In this document: in pieces, positions 6,859 through 13,714 of the stretch | Layout: each line of letters begins with the position of its first letter | Position numbering within the stretch: the stretch's first letter is position 1 | Origin: CBDVBZ01 sp965372355 | GTDB lineage: Bacteria > Krumholzibacteriota > Krumholzibacteriia > WVZY01 | Reading direction: 5' to 3' | DNA: 16,715 nt | NCBI GenBank assembly: GCA_965372355.1 | Contig: CBDVBZ010000081.1 | Location: 1 to 16,715, forward strand | Position numbers and translations under genes: made by a program | The notes under the pieces: model-generated | Seen by the model: the letters and a program-made list of their open reading frames with translations, nothing else | Database searches by the model: none | What the model was told of the DNA's origin: nothing

Positions 6859-8316
6859 CTAGCCTTTGATCACGCCAATCGGTTTGAGCTCGACCACCTT
6901 TCTCGTGACGTCTGCATTGTGCAAGACATCGACAACCTTCGACGCGTCCTTGTAGGCCTCCGGCATCTCCTCGGCAAGTGTGCGCCGGTCTTTCGCCATG
7001 ACGACAACGCCCTTTTTCTTGAGTTCATCCAGAAGCGATCTGCCCCTTCCCCGCTTGAGAGCGGCGCGCCGGCTGAGCCGCCGGCCCGCCCCGTGGCACG
7101 AGCTCGAGAATGCACGATTGCTGCCGGCCGAGCCGACGAGAACATACGACGCCCTTCCCATATCACCGGGCACAAGAACGGGCTGACCTACCGAGCGATA
7201 CTGCGCCGGCACGCGTTCGTCGCCGGGCGGCAGAGCCCGCGTGGCACCTTTTCTATGGACACAACATTTGACGGCGTTGCCGCCCACGGTGTGTGTCTCG
7301 TTTTTCGCAATGTTGTGACACACATCGTAGAGCAAACGAAAGCCGAGTTCCCGAGGTGTCGCCCCGAGCGTTTCCGCAATCGACCGCTCAGCGAGTACCA
7401 TTAGAGTCTGGCGATTGGCCCATGCGTAGTTTGCCGCCGCGGCCATCGCCGATAGATAGGATCGGCCGACTTCGGAGTCGAGCGGCGCCGCAGCTAGCTG
7501 GCGGTCGGGGAGACCGAACGCAAACTCGTGACGCCGGGATGCCATCGTTCGGAGATAATCGGTGCATATCTGGTGACCGAACCCCCGCGACCCACAATGA
7601 ACCATTACCGTAACATCTCCTTTTTCGAGGCCGAGGGTCCTCGCGATATCGGGCGCAAAAACTTCCTTGACGTACCCGACCTCGAGGAAATGATTGCCCG
7701 ACCCGATGGAGCCGAGCTGGTGGCGCCCGCGCTCAACCGCGCGTTCGCTCACCGTATCCAGGTCCACACCGGCGAGTCTGCCACCCTCCTCGCAGTGCTC
7801 GAGATCGTGCTCGGATCCCAGACCGTGTTCGACGACGTACGCGGCACCTTTTTGCATGACCTTCTTGAGGTCGTTCGCGCTGAGCGTCCCAAAACCGGTG
7901 TCGCGGGGATGCGGTCCGCACGGAATCGACCGAAAGAGGCCTCGGACGATGTCTTCGATTTTTCCGCGGATGTCGTCGATCTTGAGGTTGCTCGTGAAGA
8001 GCCGGACACCGCAGTTGATGTCGTAGCCAACACCACCCGGTGATATCACACCGCCCTGATCGTATGCCATCGCCGCCACGCCACCGATCGGGAATCCATA
8101 ACCGAGATGGATATCGGGCATCGCCCACGAATAGCCCACGATACCCGGCAGGTGCGCCACGTTGGCCACCTGTTCGAGTGCCGGGTCACCTTGCAGATCC
8201 TGCATGAGCCGGTCGCTGGCATAGACGCGACCGGGCACACGCATCCCGCCCTCTCTGGGGATCTCCCACAGATAGTCGCTCTTACGGACGATCTTGACTT
8301 TTGCGGCCACGATCAC
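6859..8316 (-). CDS. rtcB: RNA-splicing ligase RtcB (3'-phosphate/5'-OH RNA ligase)
   Basis: 485 residues, matching archaeal-type RtcB (about 481) with no intein. RtcB joins RNA 2',3'-cyclic- or 3'-phosphate ends to 5'-OH ends using GTP and Mn2+, in tRNA splicing or RNA repair. All key residues are visible: Asp99 and Cys102 (GYDINCGVRL), Asn208-His209 (GSGNHFLE), His240 (VHCGSRGFGHQ), His334 (DVCHNIAK), guanylylated His408 (SCHGAGRRLSRRAA) and the C-terminal Lys484 (KPIGVIKG). GTG at 8316 overlaps the DUF62 stop as GTGA. A second GTG at 8310 has better SD spacing (GAGG, 5 bases), so the start may be two codons later. No archease or RtcA gene is nearby. It is the last gene of a lipase-DUF62-rtcB operon. 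Confidence 0.97.
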   Translation of the reverse strand: MIVAAKVKIVRKSDYLWEIPREGGMRVPGRVYASDRLMQDLQGDPALEQVANVAHLPGIVGYSWAMPDIHLGYGFPIGGVAAMAYDQGGVISPGGVGYDINCGVRLFTSNLKIDDIRGKIEDIVRGLFRSIPCGPHPRDTGFGTLSANDLKKVMQKGAAYVVEHGLGSEHDLEHCEEGGRLAGVDLDTVSERAVERGRHQLGSIGSGNHFLEVGYVKEVFAPDIARTLGLEKGDVTVMVHCGSRGFGHQICTDYLRTMASRRHEFAFGLPDRQLAAAPLDSEVGRSYLSAMAAAANYAWANRQTLMVLAERSIAETLGATPRELGFRLLYDVCHNIAKNETHTVGGNAVKCCVHRKGATRALPPGDERVPAQYRSVGQPVLVPGDMGRASYVLVGSAGSNRAFSSSCHGAGRRLSRRAALKRGRGRSLLDELKKKGVVVMAKDRRTLAEEMPEAYKDASKVVDVLHNADVTRKVVELKPIGVIKG

Positions 8317-9167
8317 CTCACCGCACTTAGTGGGGTCAGCCGCACATCGACGCGAGCCAACCCCTCGAATCGATCGGCGGCGCGCCCGCCGTTGACGGAC
8401 AGCTCGACCATATTCCAGCTGTTGAGGATCGCCATGAGCTCTCCTTCACGCCCCTGCGCAAAGTACCGCCGGATTCCCTCGGCCACCCGCTTATTATCGA
8501 CCGAGACACCGACTCTTTCAAGCGGTCGTTTCCCGAACGCTTTCTCGATGTGGCCGCCGGAGATATCGGTGAGCATGTTGCCGAAGCGATCCACGTACCG
8601 AACCGTCCCTGCTATCGACAGCTTGCCACATTCGACGCGCGGGATGTCGATCCGTTTCACCGCCTTGAGCCGCCTGCCCAGTTGGCCAACCGCCTTGCCC
8701 CCGGCAAGGGCCACCGCAACGGGCGCGAAGACATCGCGCCCAAGAAATGTGTCGCCAAACGCTACGTGCCTCCTGACTCCTTCGGCCGCCGACTGCCGGA
8801 TCGAGTAAACTTCGTCGATCCCCGCCGTATCGTCGATATCGGTGAGCAGACCGTTATCCGGGCCGACGACATAGCGGCCCGCCGTCTTCACGAGAAGGTT
8901 TCTTCGACGACCTCCCACGCCGGGGTCGACGACGGCAACGAACACCGTTCCCACCGGAAACACATCGAACACGCGGGCAAGCACGTAGCTTCCCTCGTCG
9001 ATCGAGTGCGGAGTGATGCTGTGTGTGATATCGGTGATAACAGCGTCGGGATCGACGGCGAGTATCGCACCCTTCATGGCACCCACGTAGAAGCTGTCGC
9101 TGCCAAAATCGGTTAGCAGCGCGATGGGGTTTCGCACTGTATTGTGACGGTCGGACTCCATCGGCAC
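8313..9167 (-). CDS. S-adenosyl-L-methionine hydroxide adenosyltransferase family protein (DUF62)
   Basis: 284 residues. The family hydrolyses SAM to adenosine and methionine and also includes the SAM fluorinase and chlorinase. Family blocks are present: LLTDFGSDSFYVGAMKG (18-33), DITHSI (46-51), VAVVDPGVGGRRR (77-89), YVVGPDNGLLTDI (99-111) and DTFLGRDVFAP (139-149), plus a C-terminal barrel (VDRFGNMLTDI, ILNSWNMVELSVNGG). From the P. horikoshii triad Asp68/Arg75/His127, Asp81 and Arg88 are kept. The His of the usual TFHGRD is Leu142 here (codon CTT), so activity may be altered. The start is GTG 9167, or ATG 9161 two codons later. It begins 1 base after the lipase stop codon and overlaps rtcB by 4 bases. 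Confidence 0.93.
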   Translation of the reverse strand: MPMESDRHNTVRNPIALLTDFGSDSFYVGAMKGAILAVDPDAVITDITHSITPHSIDEGSYVLARVFDVFPVGTVFVAVVDPGVGGRRRNLLVKTAGRYVVGPDNGLLTDIDDTAGIDEVYSIRQSAAEGVRRHVAFGDTFLGRDVFAPVAVALAGGKAVGQLGRRLKAVKRIDIPRVECGKLSIAGTVRYVDRFGNMLTDISGGHIEKAFGKRPLERVGVSVDNKRVAEGIRRYFAQGREGELMAILNSWNMVELSVNGGRAADRFEGLARVDVRLTPLSAVR

Positions 9168-9168
9168 A

Positions 9169-9996
9169 TCAATCCCGGAGTGAGAGCCTTTGCAGAATCC
9201 GGTGCACCTTGCTGCTCTTCCGTTTCCACTGACGCCTGATCTCGGGGATGAGGTCTTTGGTCATCTCGTAGCCGATATCGATCAGTTCCTCGGACGTATC
9301 GAAGTCGAACGAGCCGAACCCGTCCATGTTCGGATGGATGAGAATGTCCGCTTTTTCCCTCGAGATAATGTAGTTGGTCTTCGCGACGAGACCCGTGATG
9401 TGGATCGCAAGCTGGAGGTAGTTCTTGGGCCGCCTGTACATCGACTTCTCAGAAGCAAGATGCACGGCGATCACAAACATACGTTCGATTTCATGGAGTG
9501 TATTGGCGGGCAAGTACTCGGAAAACCCGCCATCCACGTAGTACTTGCCATCGATTTCAACAGGGAGATAGATCTGTGGAATACTGCAGCTGGCTCTGAC
9601 CGCAGGCCCAACGGGACCGGAGCTGAAGACGTGTTTTTGTCCCTTCTCCAGTTCGGTGGCGACGACGTGGCACGGAGTCTTGAGTTCCTCAAATGTGACG
9701 TCACCGATGACGCTTTTGACAAAGTCCTCGATGCGCTTGCTCGAGACAAAACCCAAACGGGACAGCCGGATCGTAATCAACTTGGACCAGCTTATCTCGT
9801 TTGCGGCCTTCACCAAATCCGGCATCGGCATCCCCGACGCGTAGAATACGCCGACCATGCTTCCGCCGCTCGTCCCGGCTACGTGATCGATGGGAATCCC
9901 GGCTTCCGTGAGCGCCTTGATAACACCGACGTGCACTACGGCCTTTGCCGTACCTCCGCTCAGCGCTAGTCCCACAGGCAGCAGCGTATTGGACAA
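9169..9996 (-). CDS. Patatin-like phospholipase (RssA/NTE family)
   Basis: 275 residues. Acyl hydrolase fold with a Ser-Asp dyad: oxyanion loop LSGGTAKAVVHVGV (12-25), nucleophile elbow GTSGGS with Ser43, and catalytic Asp155 in YVDGGFSEYLP. RASCSIPQIYLPV (134-146) is another conserved block of bacterial patatins. The oxyanion loop is GGTAK rather than the common GGGxRG, with Lys18 in the basic position. There is no signal peptide, so it probably acts on the inner leaflet of the cytoplasmic membrane or on soluble lipid esters. I chose TTG at 9996: GGGAGGGGA precedes it at 6 bases, and upstream translation (to 10092) has no family similarity. It is the first gene of the operon with DUF62 and rtcB. 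Confidence 0.9.
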   Translation of the reverse strand: MSNTLLPVGLALSGGTAKAVVHVGVIKALTEAGIPIDHVAGTSGGSMVGVFYASGMPMPDLVKAANEISWSKLITIRLSRLGFVSSKRIEDFVKSVIGDVTFEELKTPCHVVATELEKGQKHVFSSGPVGPAVRASCSIPQIYLPVEIDGKYYVDGGFSEYLPANTLHEIERMFVIAVHLASEKSMYRRPKNYLQLAIHITGLVAKTNYIISREKADILIHPNMDGFGSFDFDTSEELIDIGYEMTKDLIPEIRRQWKRKSSKVHRILQRLSLRD

Positions 9997-10058
9997 GTCT
10001 CCCCTCCCTTCGTGGTCAATCGTCGTCCCGCCCCAAAGCCAGGACGACCCGTTGTTGA

Positions 10059-10086
10059 ATCGTATGTCAAAAACCCGCGTACGCAA
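10059..10086 (-). promoter_or_regulatory. Weak candidate promoter of the lipase-DUF62-rtcB operon
   Basis: Minus strand TTGCGT (10081-10086), 16-base spacer, TACGAT (10059-10064). This would give a leader of about 57 bases. Other pairings in this A/T-containing stretch are possible, and the match is modest. Confidence 0.25.
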
Positions 10087-10123
10087 AAGCAAAAAATTCG
10101 CCGCGGTTCACACATACCCGCGC

Positions 10124-10156
10124 CCAAAGAAATCAACCGGCACACCGGCGCCGGCT
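10124..10156 (-). terminator. Possible terminator after the third barrel gene
   Basis: On the minus strand AGCCGGC (10150-10156) pairs with GCCGGTT (10135-10141; one G.U pair) around an 8-base loop, followed by a T-rich GATTTCTTT. It lies 30 bases past the stop codon at 10186 and before the lipase operon promoter region. Confidence 0.4.
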
Positions 10157-10185
10157 GATATCCTGACTGCCTCTACGCCGCCATT

Positions 10186-10800
10186 CTAGAACTTGAGCAT
10201 CAGCCCCGCTTCGATTTCCTTGGTCGTCACAACGTTATCGGTCAGTATTCTTCCGAAACGATACTGCCCATAGATCGCCAGCGGTGCGACCGGGGGAGCG
10301 ATCTTGAGACCGAACATCCCCTCCACGCTCGTCCTGCCGATGTCGGAGAGAAGCTCAAACGGGTCATCGGCCTGCCCCGGATTGCCGAGTGCGTGGAGAG
10401 CAACCTCCGTATTCATCATGTGGTATCCAACACCGGCCCCCACATAGATCTTCAATGGTGACGCGGGTACGGGAAAGATGTTCTTCTTTACAATCGCCCT
10501 GACGCTTATGTCACGGAACTCGAAGTCGGTGCCTACGGGAACACCGCCGATGTCATACGTGTACATAAAACTCTTGGTGAAGTAGTTGGCGTGGAATTCC
10601 AGATCGATCACCGGGAACGAGGTGATCTCGAGTATGGCGCCGTACTGCACCCCTTCGCCGAGGTCGCCACTGGATGGCAGAATGTCCCCGGAGTAACTCG
10701 CAAATCCCACGGAGCCGCCGAAACCGACGCCGGCACCCGCCCATGACGCAACCGGATAAGCTATTACCAGAACGCCAATTAGTACAATAAGCCGTTTCAT
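10186..10800 (-). CDS. Outer-membrane beta-barrel protein
   Basis: 204 residues. ATG at 10800 has AAGGAGG (10806-10812) 5 bases upstream. The signal peptide (about 1-21) ends VASWAGAG. The mature chain is built of amphipathic strands with Gly-rich turns: GVGFGGSVGFASYSG, VQYGAILEITSF, VIDLEFHANYFTKSF, FRDISVRAIVKKNIF, LKIYVGAGVGYHM and PLAIYGQYRFGRI. The last strand is EIEAGLMLKF. The C-terminal Phe is the classical BAM recognition residue. Porin-family/OMP_b-brl type, about 8 strands. It is not obviously close to the tandem barrels at 5403-6712. It diverges from the small membrane-protein gene at 10912. No substrate can be assigned. Confidence 0.85.
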   Translation of the reverse strand: MKRLIVLIGVLVIAYPVASWAGAGVGFGGSVGFASYSGDILPSSGDLGEGVQYGAILEITSFPVIDLEFHANYFTKSFMYTYDIGGVPVGTDFEFRDISVRAIVKKNIFPVPASPLKIYVGAGVGYHMMNTEVALHALGNPGQADDPFELLSDIGRTSVEGMFGLKIAPPVAPLAIYGQYRFGRILTDNVVTTKEIEAGLMLKF

Positions 10801-10857
10801 TGTTGCCTCCTTCGCAAAGATCCAGAGGCTGGGCTGCAATTTTTGATCCACTGGCCC

Positions 10858-10884
10858 CCAACTTGTGGTATAAGTAGTAGTTGG
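10858..10884 (+). promoter_or_regulatory. Extended -10 promoter inside an inverted repeat, upstream of the 114-residue protein gene
   Basis: TGGTATAAG (10866-10874) is an extended -10 element with a poor -35. Transcription would start near 10881, about 30 bases before the ATG at 10912. It is bracketed by CCAACT (10858-10863) and AGTTGG (10879-10884), a 6-bp inverted repeat that could bind a regulator of this divergent region. Confidence 0.4.
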
Positions 10885-10911
10885 ACGCAAGCGTGACCCA
10901 AGGAGATGGGA

Positions 10912-11256
10912 ATGAAGAAGGTCCTCTTGTTTGCCCTCGCGGTGTTCGTTCTCGTCACCGTGAATACGGCGTGGTGTACCCGTCCCGCAGCTGAGAGCGG
11001 TTTGTGGAACGGTGTAGAGAAGAGCACCGAGAAACTGTCGTTCATCGAGACGATCCACGAAGATTTCCAGAAAACATTCAGCGAAGTCAAATCGGCGGTA
11101 GAGACGTACGTTCATACCGTGGTCACGGTTGCAACGGCGTTGATCAAGGCCGCGATCACCGTCGCGGTCGTTGTCGTCAAGATCGTCGTTCGTTTTGCGC
11201 TTGCGGTGATGCTGATCGTCGTGCGGTGGTTGCTGGGTCTGTTTCTGCCGATATAG
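10912..11256 (+). CDS. Small membrane protein of unknown function
   Basis: 114 residues, not recognised. ATG at 10912 is set by AAGGAG (10900-10905) exactly 6 bases upstream; an in-frame ATG at 10906 would sit against that SD. Residues 1-21 look like a signal peptide or signal anchor (KKVLLFALAVFVLVTVNTAW). Residues 28-66 are polar and helical (VEKSTEKLSFIETIHEDF, FSEVKSAVETY), probably amphipathic. Residues 67-113 are almost entirely hydrophobic, Val/Ile/Ala-rich, broken only by Lys80, Lys90, Arg94 and Arg106, so one or two membrane helices follow. The sharp split between polar and membrane halves suggests a small periplasm-facing membrane peptide. The SD, start and promoter all support a real gene. 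Convergent with cutA. Confidence 0.75.
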   Translation: MKKVLLFALAVFVLVTVNTAWCTRPAAESGLWNGVEKSTEKLSFIETIHEDFQKTFSEVKSAVETYVHTVVTVATALIKAAITVAVVVVKIVVRFALAVMLIVVRWLLGLFLPI

Positions 11257-11316
11257 GGTGTCGCGCGGGGCCCGGCCACACTTGCTTGAAGGTTGTCCAT
11301 CGGGCAGCCGGACGTG

Positions 11317-11652
11317 TTATTTCCCCAGCAAATCCTCTAGAAACCCACGGTATCCGTCCGAGGCGGCGTCCAGATCCACGGCAATGATCTCCGGCACATC
11401 GTAGCTGTGCAGCTCGCTGACTCGTTTCTCGATGTCTTTGAATCTGTCGCGGTGCGTCTTGGCAAGCATCAGCAATTCGGTATCCCTCACCGTTTCTCCC
11501 TTCCACCGATAAACGCTTGCGATGCCCTCGATGATGTTGACGCACGCCGCGAGGCCGTCCGCCACGAGCGCCTCGGCAATCTTCTCTGCCTCCTCACGGC
11601 TCGAGACCGTCATGATCACAACCTGGTACGGAATCTTCTGCATATGCCTCAC
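11317..11652 (-). CDS. cutA: Divalent-cation tolerance protein CutA
   Basis: 111 residues with the CutA1 signature: AEKIAEALVADGLAACVNIIEGIASVYRWKGE (about 22-53), then ELLMLAKTHRDRF and HSYDVPEIIAVDL (82-94). CutA1 forms very stable cytoplasmic trimers with a ferredoxin-like fold. It was named for copper tolerance, but its true function is uncertain. GTG at 11652 overlaps the upstream PP-loop gene stop as GTGA, a coupling arrangement. ATG at 11643, three codons later, is a possible alternative and matches the usual N-terminus. Pairing with an RNA-thiolation-type enzyme has no obvious known logic. Confidence 0.94.
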   Translation of the reverse strand: MRHMQKIPYQVVIMTVSSREEAEKIAEALVADGLAACVNIIEGIASVYRWKGETVRDTELLMLAKTHRDRFKDIEKRVSELHSYDVPEIIAVDLDAASDGYRGFLEDLLGK

Positions 11653-12680
11653 ACCCTGTGACTGTTGACAAACGCGTCGCTCGCCGGGGCCGTCGTTACT
11701 GCTTCGACCTCGTCACCCAAAAAGAACCTGACCTCGACGGCGGGTTCGTTCTTGCCGCTGCTATAGCGAGCCACAACCGCCGCTATCGACTCGAGTTCCT
11801 CGCCGGTAACATCGCCAATGATCATCGCCGTCGGCCCGGCAAACCCGTTTGCCGTGGCCAGCCAGTACTCACCCGAGTATTGCATCAGAAAATTGTTCTC
11901 TGTCTCGTCCCTCCCGACGACGACTTTGAGACCCGGTGAGAATCGGAAGTGGCGGCCGACACCGAGGATGAATATGTCCTCGAGCTCGAACCCACAACCA
12001 TCGCTGTGCTTGATGATGTCACGGAACTTCTTCGTATAGGTTTTGTCGGTCAGAAAACAACACCCACCGGCGGGCTGCGCAAACCGCTTGATCCCGTATT
12101 TCTTCGCCAGAGCGATCTGGCGCTTCCTGCCGCGTCCGTGAATATCGTAAAACTTCGAGCGATCGATCCTGCCCTCCTCCTCGACGATCGTCGGTGGCAG
12201 GAGCTTTGCCGAGAGCGGCCGCAGAAGCCGGCCCTCGAGACCTGTCTCTCTATCGACAATACGCATCTTTCGCTTGAGCTGAGACTTCGGTCTTTGACCC
12301 AGCACTTCCCCGGTAAACACAAAATCCCCGCCGACCTTCTCCATGTATTCCTTTGCCTTGACGAGCATGAAGATGCGGCAGTCGATGCATGGATTCATAT
12401 TGCGTCCATAGCCGAACCTGGGGTTGAGCACAACGGGCAGGTAGTCCTTTGCGATATCAATGATCTCGACTGGAATCGCCGCCTCGGCCGCCACCTGAAG
12501 GGCGCTGTTCGCGATCGGGCGGTTCTTGCGTCCCACTCGGCTGTTGTGTCCGGTGACACAGAACCCGGTGAAGAAGTGGACACAACTCACGTCGGCCCCG
12601 GCGTCTCTTACGAGCGACGCGGCCACCGCTGAATCGAGTCCACCGGAGAGAAGACCAATGCCTTTCGGTTTTGTACTCAC
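11649..12680 (-). CDS. PP-loop ATP-pyrophosphatase, tRNA thiolation-type (MnmA/ThiI-like), with NFACT-R-like C-terminus
   Basis: 343 residues. The PP-loop SGGLDS (12-17) adenylates a substrate, usually a tRNA uridine, for sulfur transfer. NPCIDC (Cys98, Cys101) and PAGGCC (Cys207, Cys208) lie where thiolases keep catalytic or [4Fe-4S]-binding cysteines; PAGGC is a motif also seen near the MnmA catalytic Cys. Residues about 235-325 (IFILGVGRHFRFSPGLKVVVGRDETENNFL) resemble the NFACT-R_2 RNA-binding domain that accompanies some PP-loop proteins. So it is probably a tRNA thiouridine-forming enzyme of a non-classical subfamily; the target base is unknown. The GTG start at 12680 has no SD and lies at the predicted transcription start. 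Followed directly by cutA. Confidence 0.82.
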   Translation of the reverse strand: MSTKPKGIGLLSGGLDSAVAASLVRDAGADVSCVHFFTGFCVTGHNSRVGRKNRPIANSALQVAAEAAIPVEIIDIAKDYLPVVLNPRFGYGRNMNPCIDCRIFMLVKAKEYMEKVGGDFVFTGEVLGQRPKSQLKRKMRIVDRETGLEGRLLRPLSAKLLPPTIVEEEGRIDRSKFYDIHGRGRKRQIALAKKYGIKRFAQPAGGCCFLTDKTYTKKFRDIIKHSDGCGFELEDIFILGVGRHFRFSPGLKVVVGRDETENNFLMQYSGEYWLATANGFAGPTAMIIGDVTGEELESIAAVVARYSSGKNEPAVEVRFFLGDEVEAVTTAPASDAFVNSHRV

Positions 12681-12686
12681 AACAGC

Positions 12687-12717
12687 ACTATACTACACGA
12701 CGTCACCGGGCGTTCAA
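12687..12717 (-). promoter_or_regulatory. Promoter giving a leaderless or near-leaderless PP-loop mRNA
   Basis: Minus strand TTGAAC (12712-12717), 16-base spacer, TAGTAT (12690-12695). An overlapping TATAGT (12687-12692) would have a 19-base spacer. Either -10 puts the transcription start within 0-3 bases of the GTG at 12680. That fits the absence of any SD before this gene, unlike its neighbours. Confidence 0.5.
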
Positions 12718-12760
12718 ATGGAAAGCACTCCGACAAATGGGGCGGGGGGCAAGGCGGCGC

Positions 12761-13714
12761 TTATTTGGTGGCCGCGCCGAGTGATGACCGCAGAAAATCG
12801 GCGAGCGCGTGGCAGCTGAGCACGGTGAGGAATATCATGGCCCCGGGAAAAATCGCCAGCCACGGCGCCGTGCCGAGGTAGCTCTGAGCGTTCGTGAGCA
12901 TGGATCCCCAGCTGGCGGTCGGTGGCTGAACGCCGAACCCGAGAAATGAAATCGCGCTCTCGATCATGATCGCCTGTGCGACACCGATCGTGGCGGCAAC
13001 GAGGACCGGCCCGCTGGTGTGCGTGAGAACGTGACGAAACAGAATACGTTTGTCGGGGATTCCGAGCGCGCGAGCCGCCTCGACGAATTCGTTCTGTTTG
13101 ACCGTGAGCACAACCGATCGGACCACGCGAGCGACCTCCATCCACTGGGTCGCAGCGATCAATATGCATATCAGAACAAACCCCGGTGTCATCACACTGG
13201 CCAGAAACAGAATGACGAAGAACGCCGGGATTGAGAGAAACAGATCGACGGTTCTCATGACCAGCGTGTCCGCGAGTCCACCGTAGTAACCCGATAAGGC
13301 GCCCGCGAAGACACCGATGAGCAGCGCGCACAACATCGCCGAGATGCCGGCGGCCAGACTGATCCGTCCACCCTCCATGACGCGGAGAAAGACATCCCTG
13401 CCAAGCTCATCCGTCCCGAATGGGTGAAGTATCGAGGGTGACAGCAACCGATGCGCAAAATCACCATCGGCCGCGTGTGGGCTCAAGAGCGGTGCGAAAA
13501 TCGAGCAGAGTACCAGCAGGCCAAGGAGAACCAACGCCGACATCGTCGCCTTGTCCCTTCGGAGCACCGATGTGAGGCGCCGGCGCCGCGGCCGTTCGAA
13601 GAAACGCTCCGGTGGCGCAGGGGGACGCGAGCCAGCCTGTTGCCGCTTTGGGACCCGTTTGGACCCCTCTGGCTTTTTAGCGGGCGTATCTAATACGGGG
13701 GTCGAGGAACGCAT
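12761..13714 (-). CDS. Peptide-type ABC transporter permease, DppC/OppC family
   Basis: 317 residues. Inner-membrane channel subunit of a peptide/nickel-class importer. The family hallmark HPFGTDELGRDVFLRV lies at 97-112. The cytoplasmic EAA loop, VEAARALGIPDKRILFRHVL, is at 211-230 and contacts the ATPase. The protein ends SFLGFGVQPPTASWGSML...ADFLRSSLG, typical of DppC. About six membrane helices begin at residue 58. The N-terminal ~55 residues are long and Arg/Pro-rich. ATG at 13714 overlaps dppB by 38 bases without a clear SD. A later start (ATG at residue 58, or GTG at residue 50) would shorten the tail. No ATPase gene follows: the next gene is the PP-loop protein. Confidence 0.93.
   Translation of the reverse strand: MRSSTPVLDTPAKKPEGSKRVPKRQQAGSRPPAPPERFFERPRRRRLTSVLRRDKATMSALVLLGLLVLCSIFAPLLSPHAADGDFAHRLLSPSILHPFGTDELGRDVFLRVMEGGRISLAAGISAMLCALLIGVFAGALSGYYGGLADTLVMRTVDLFLSIPAFFVILFLASVMTPGFVLICILIAATQWMEVARVVRSVVLTVKQNEFVEAARALGIPDKRILFRHVLTHTSGPVLVAATIGVAQAIMIESAISFLGFGVQPPTASWGSMLTNAQSYLGTAPWLAIFPGAMIFLTVLSCHALADFLRSSLGAATK

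Noticed and set aside
6715..9116. Long plus-strand open frames opposite rtcB and the DUF62 gene (for example 6715-7404 and 8107-8808)
   Set aside because: They mirror the codon structure of strongly recognised minus-strand genes and show no family motifs.
12714..13331. Open frame within the DppC gene region in another frame
   Set aside because: Arg/His-rich shadow translation; the DppC frame has clear family motifs throughout.
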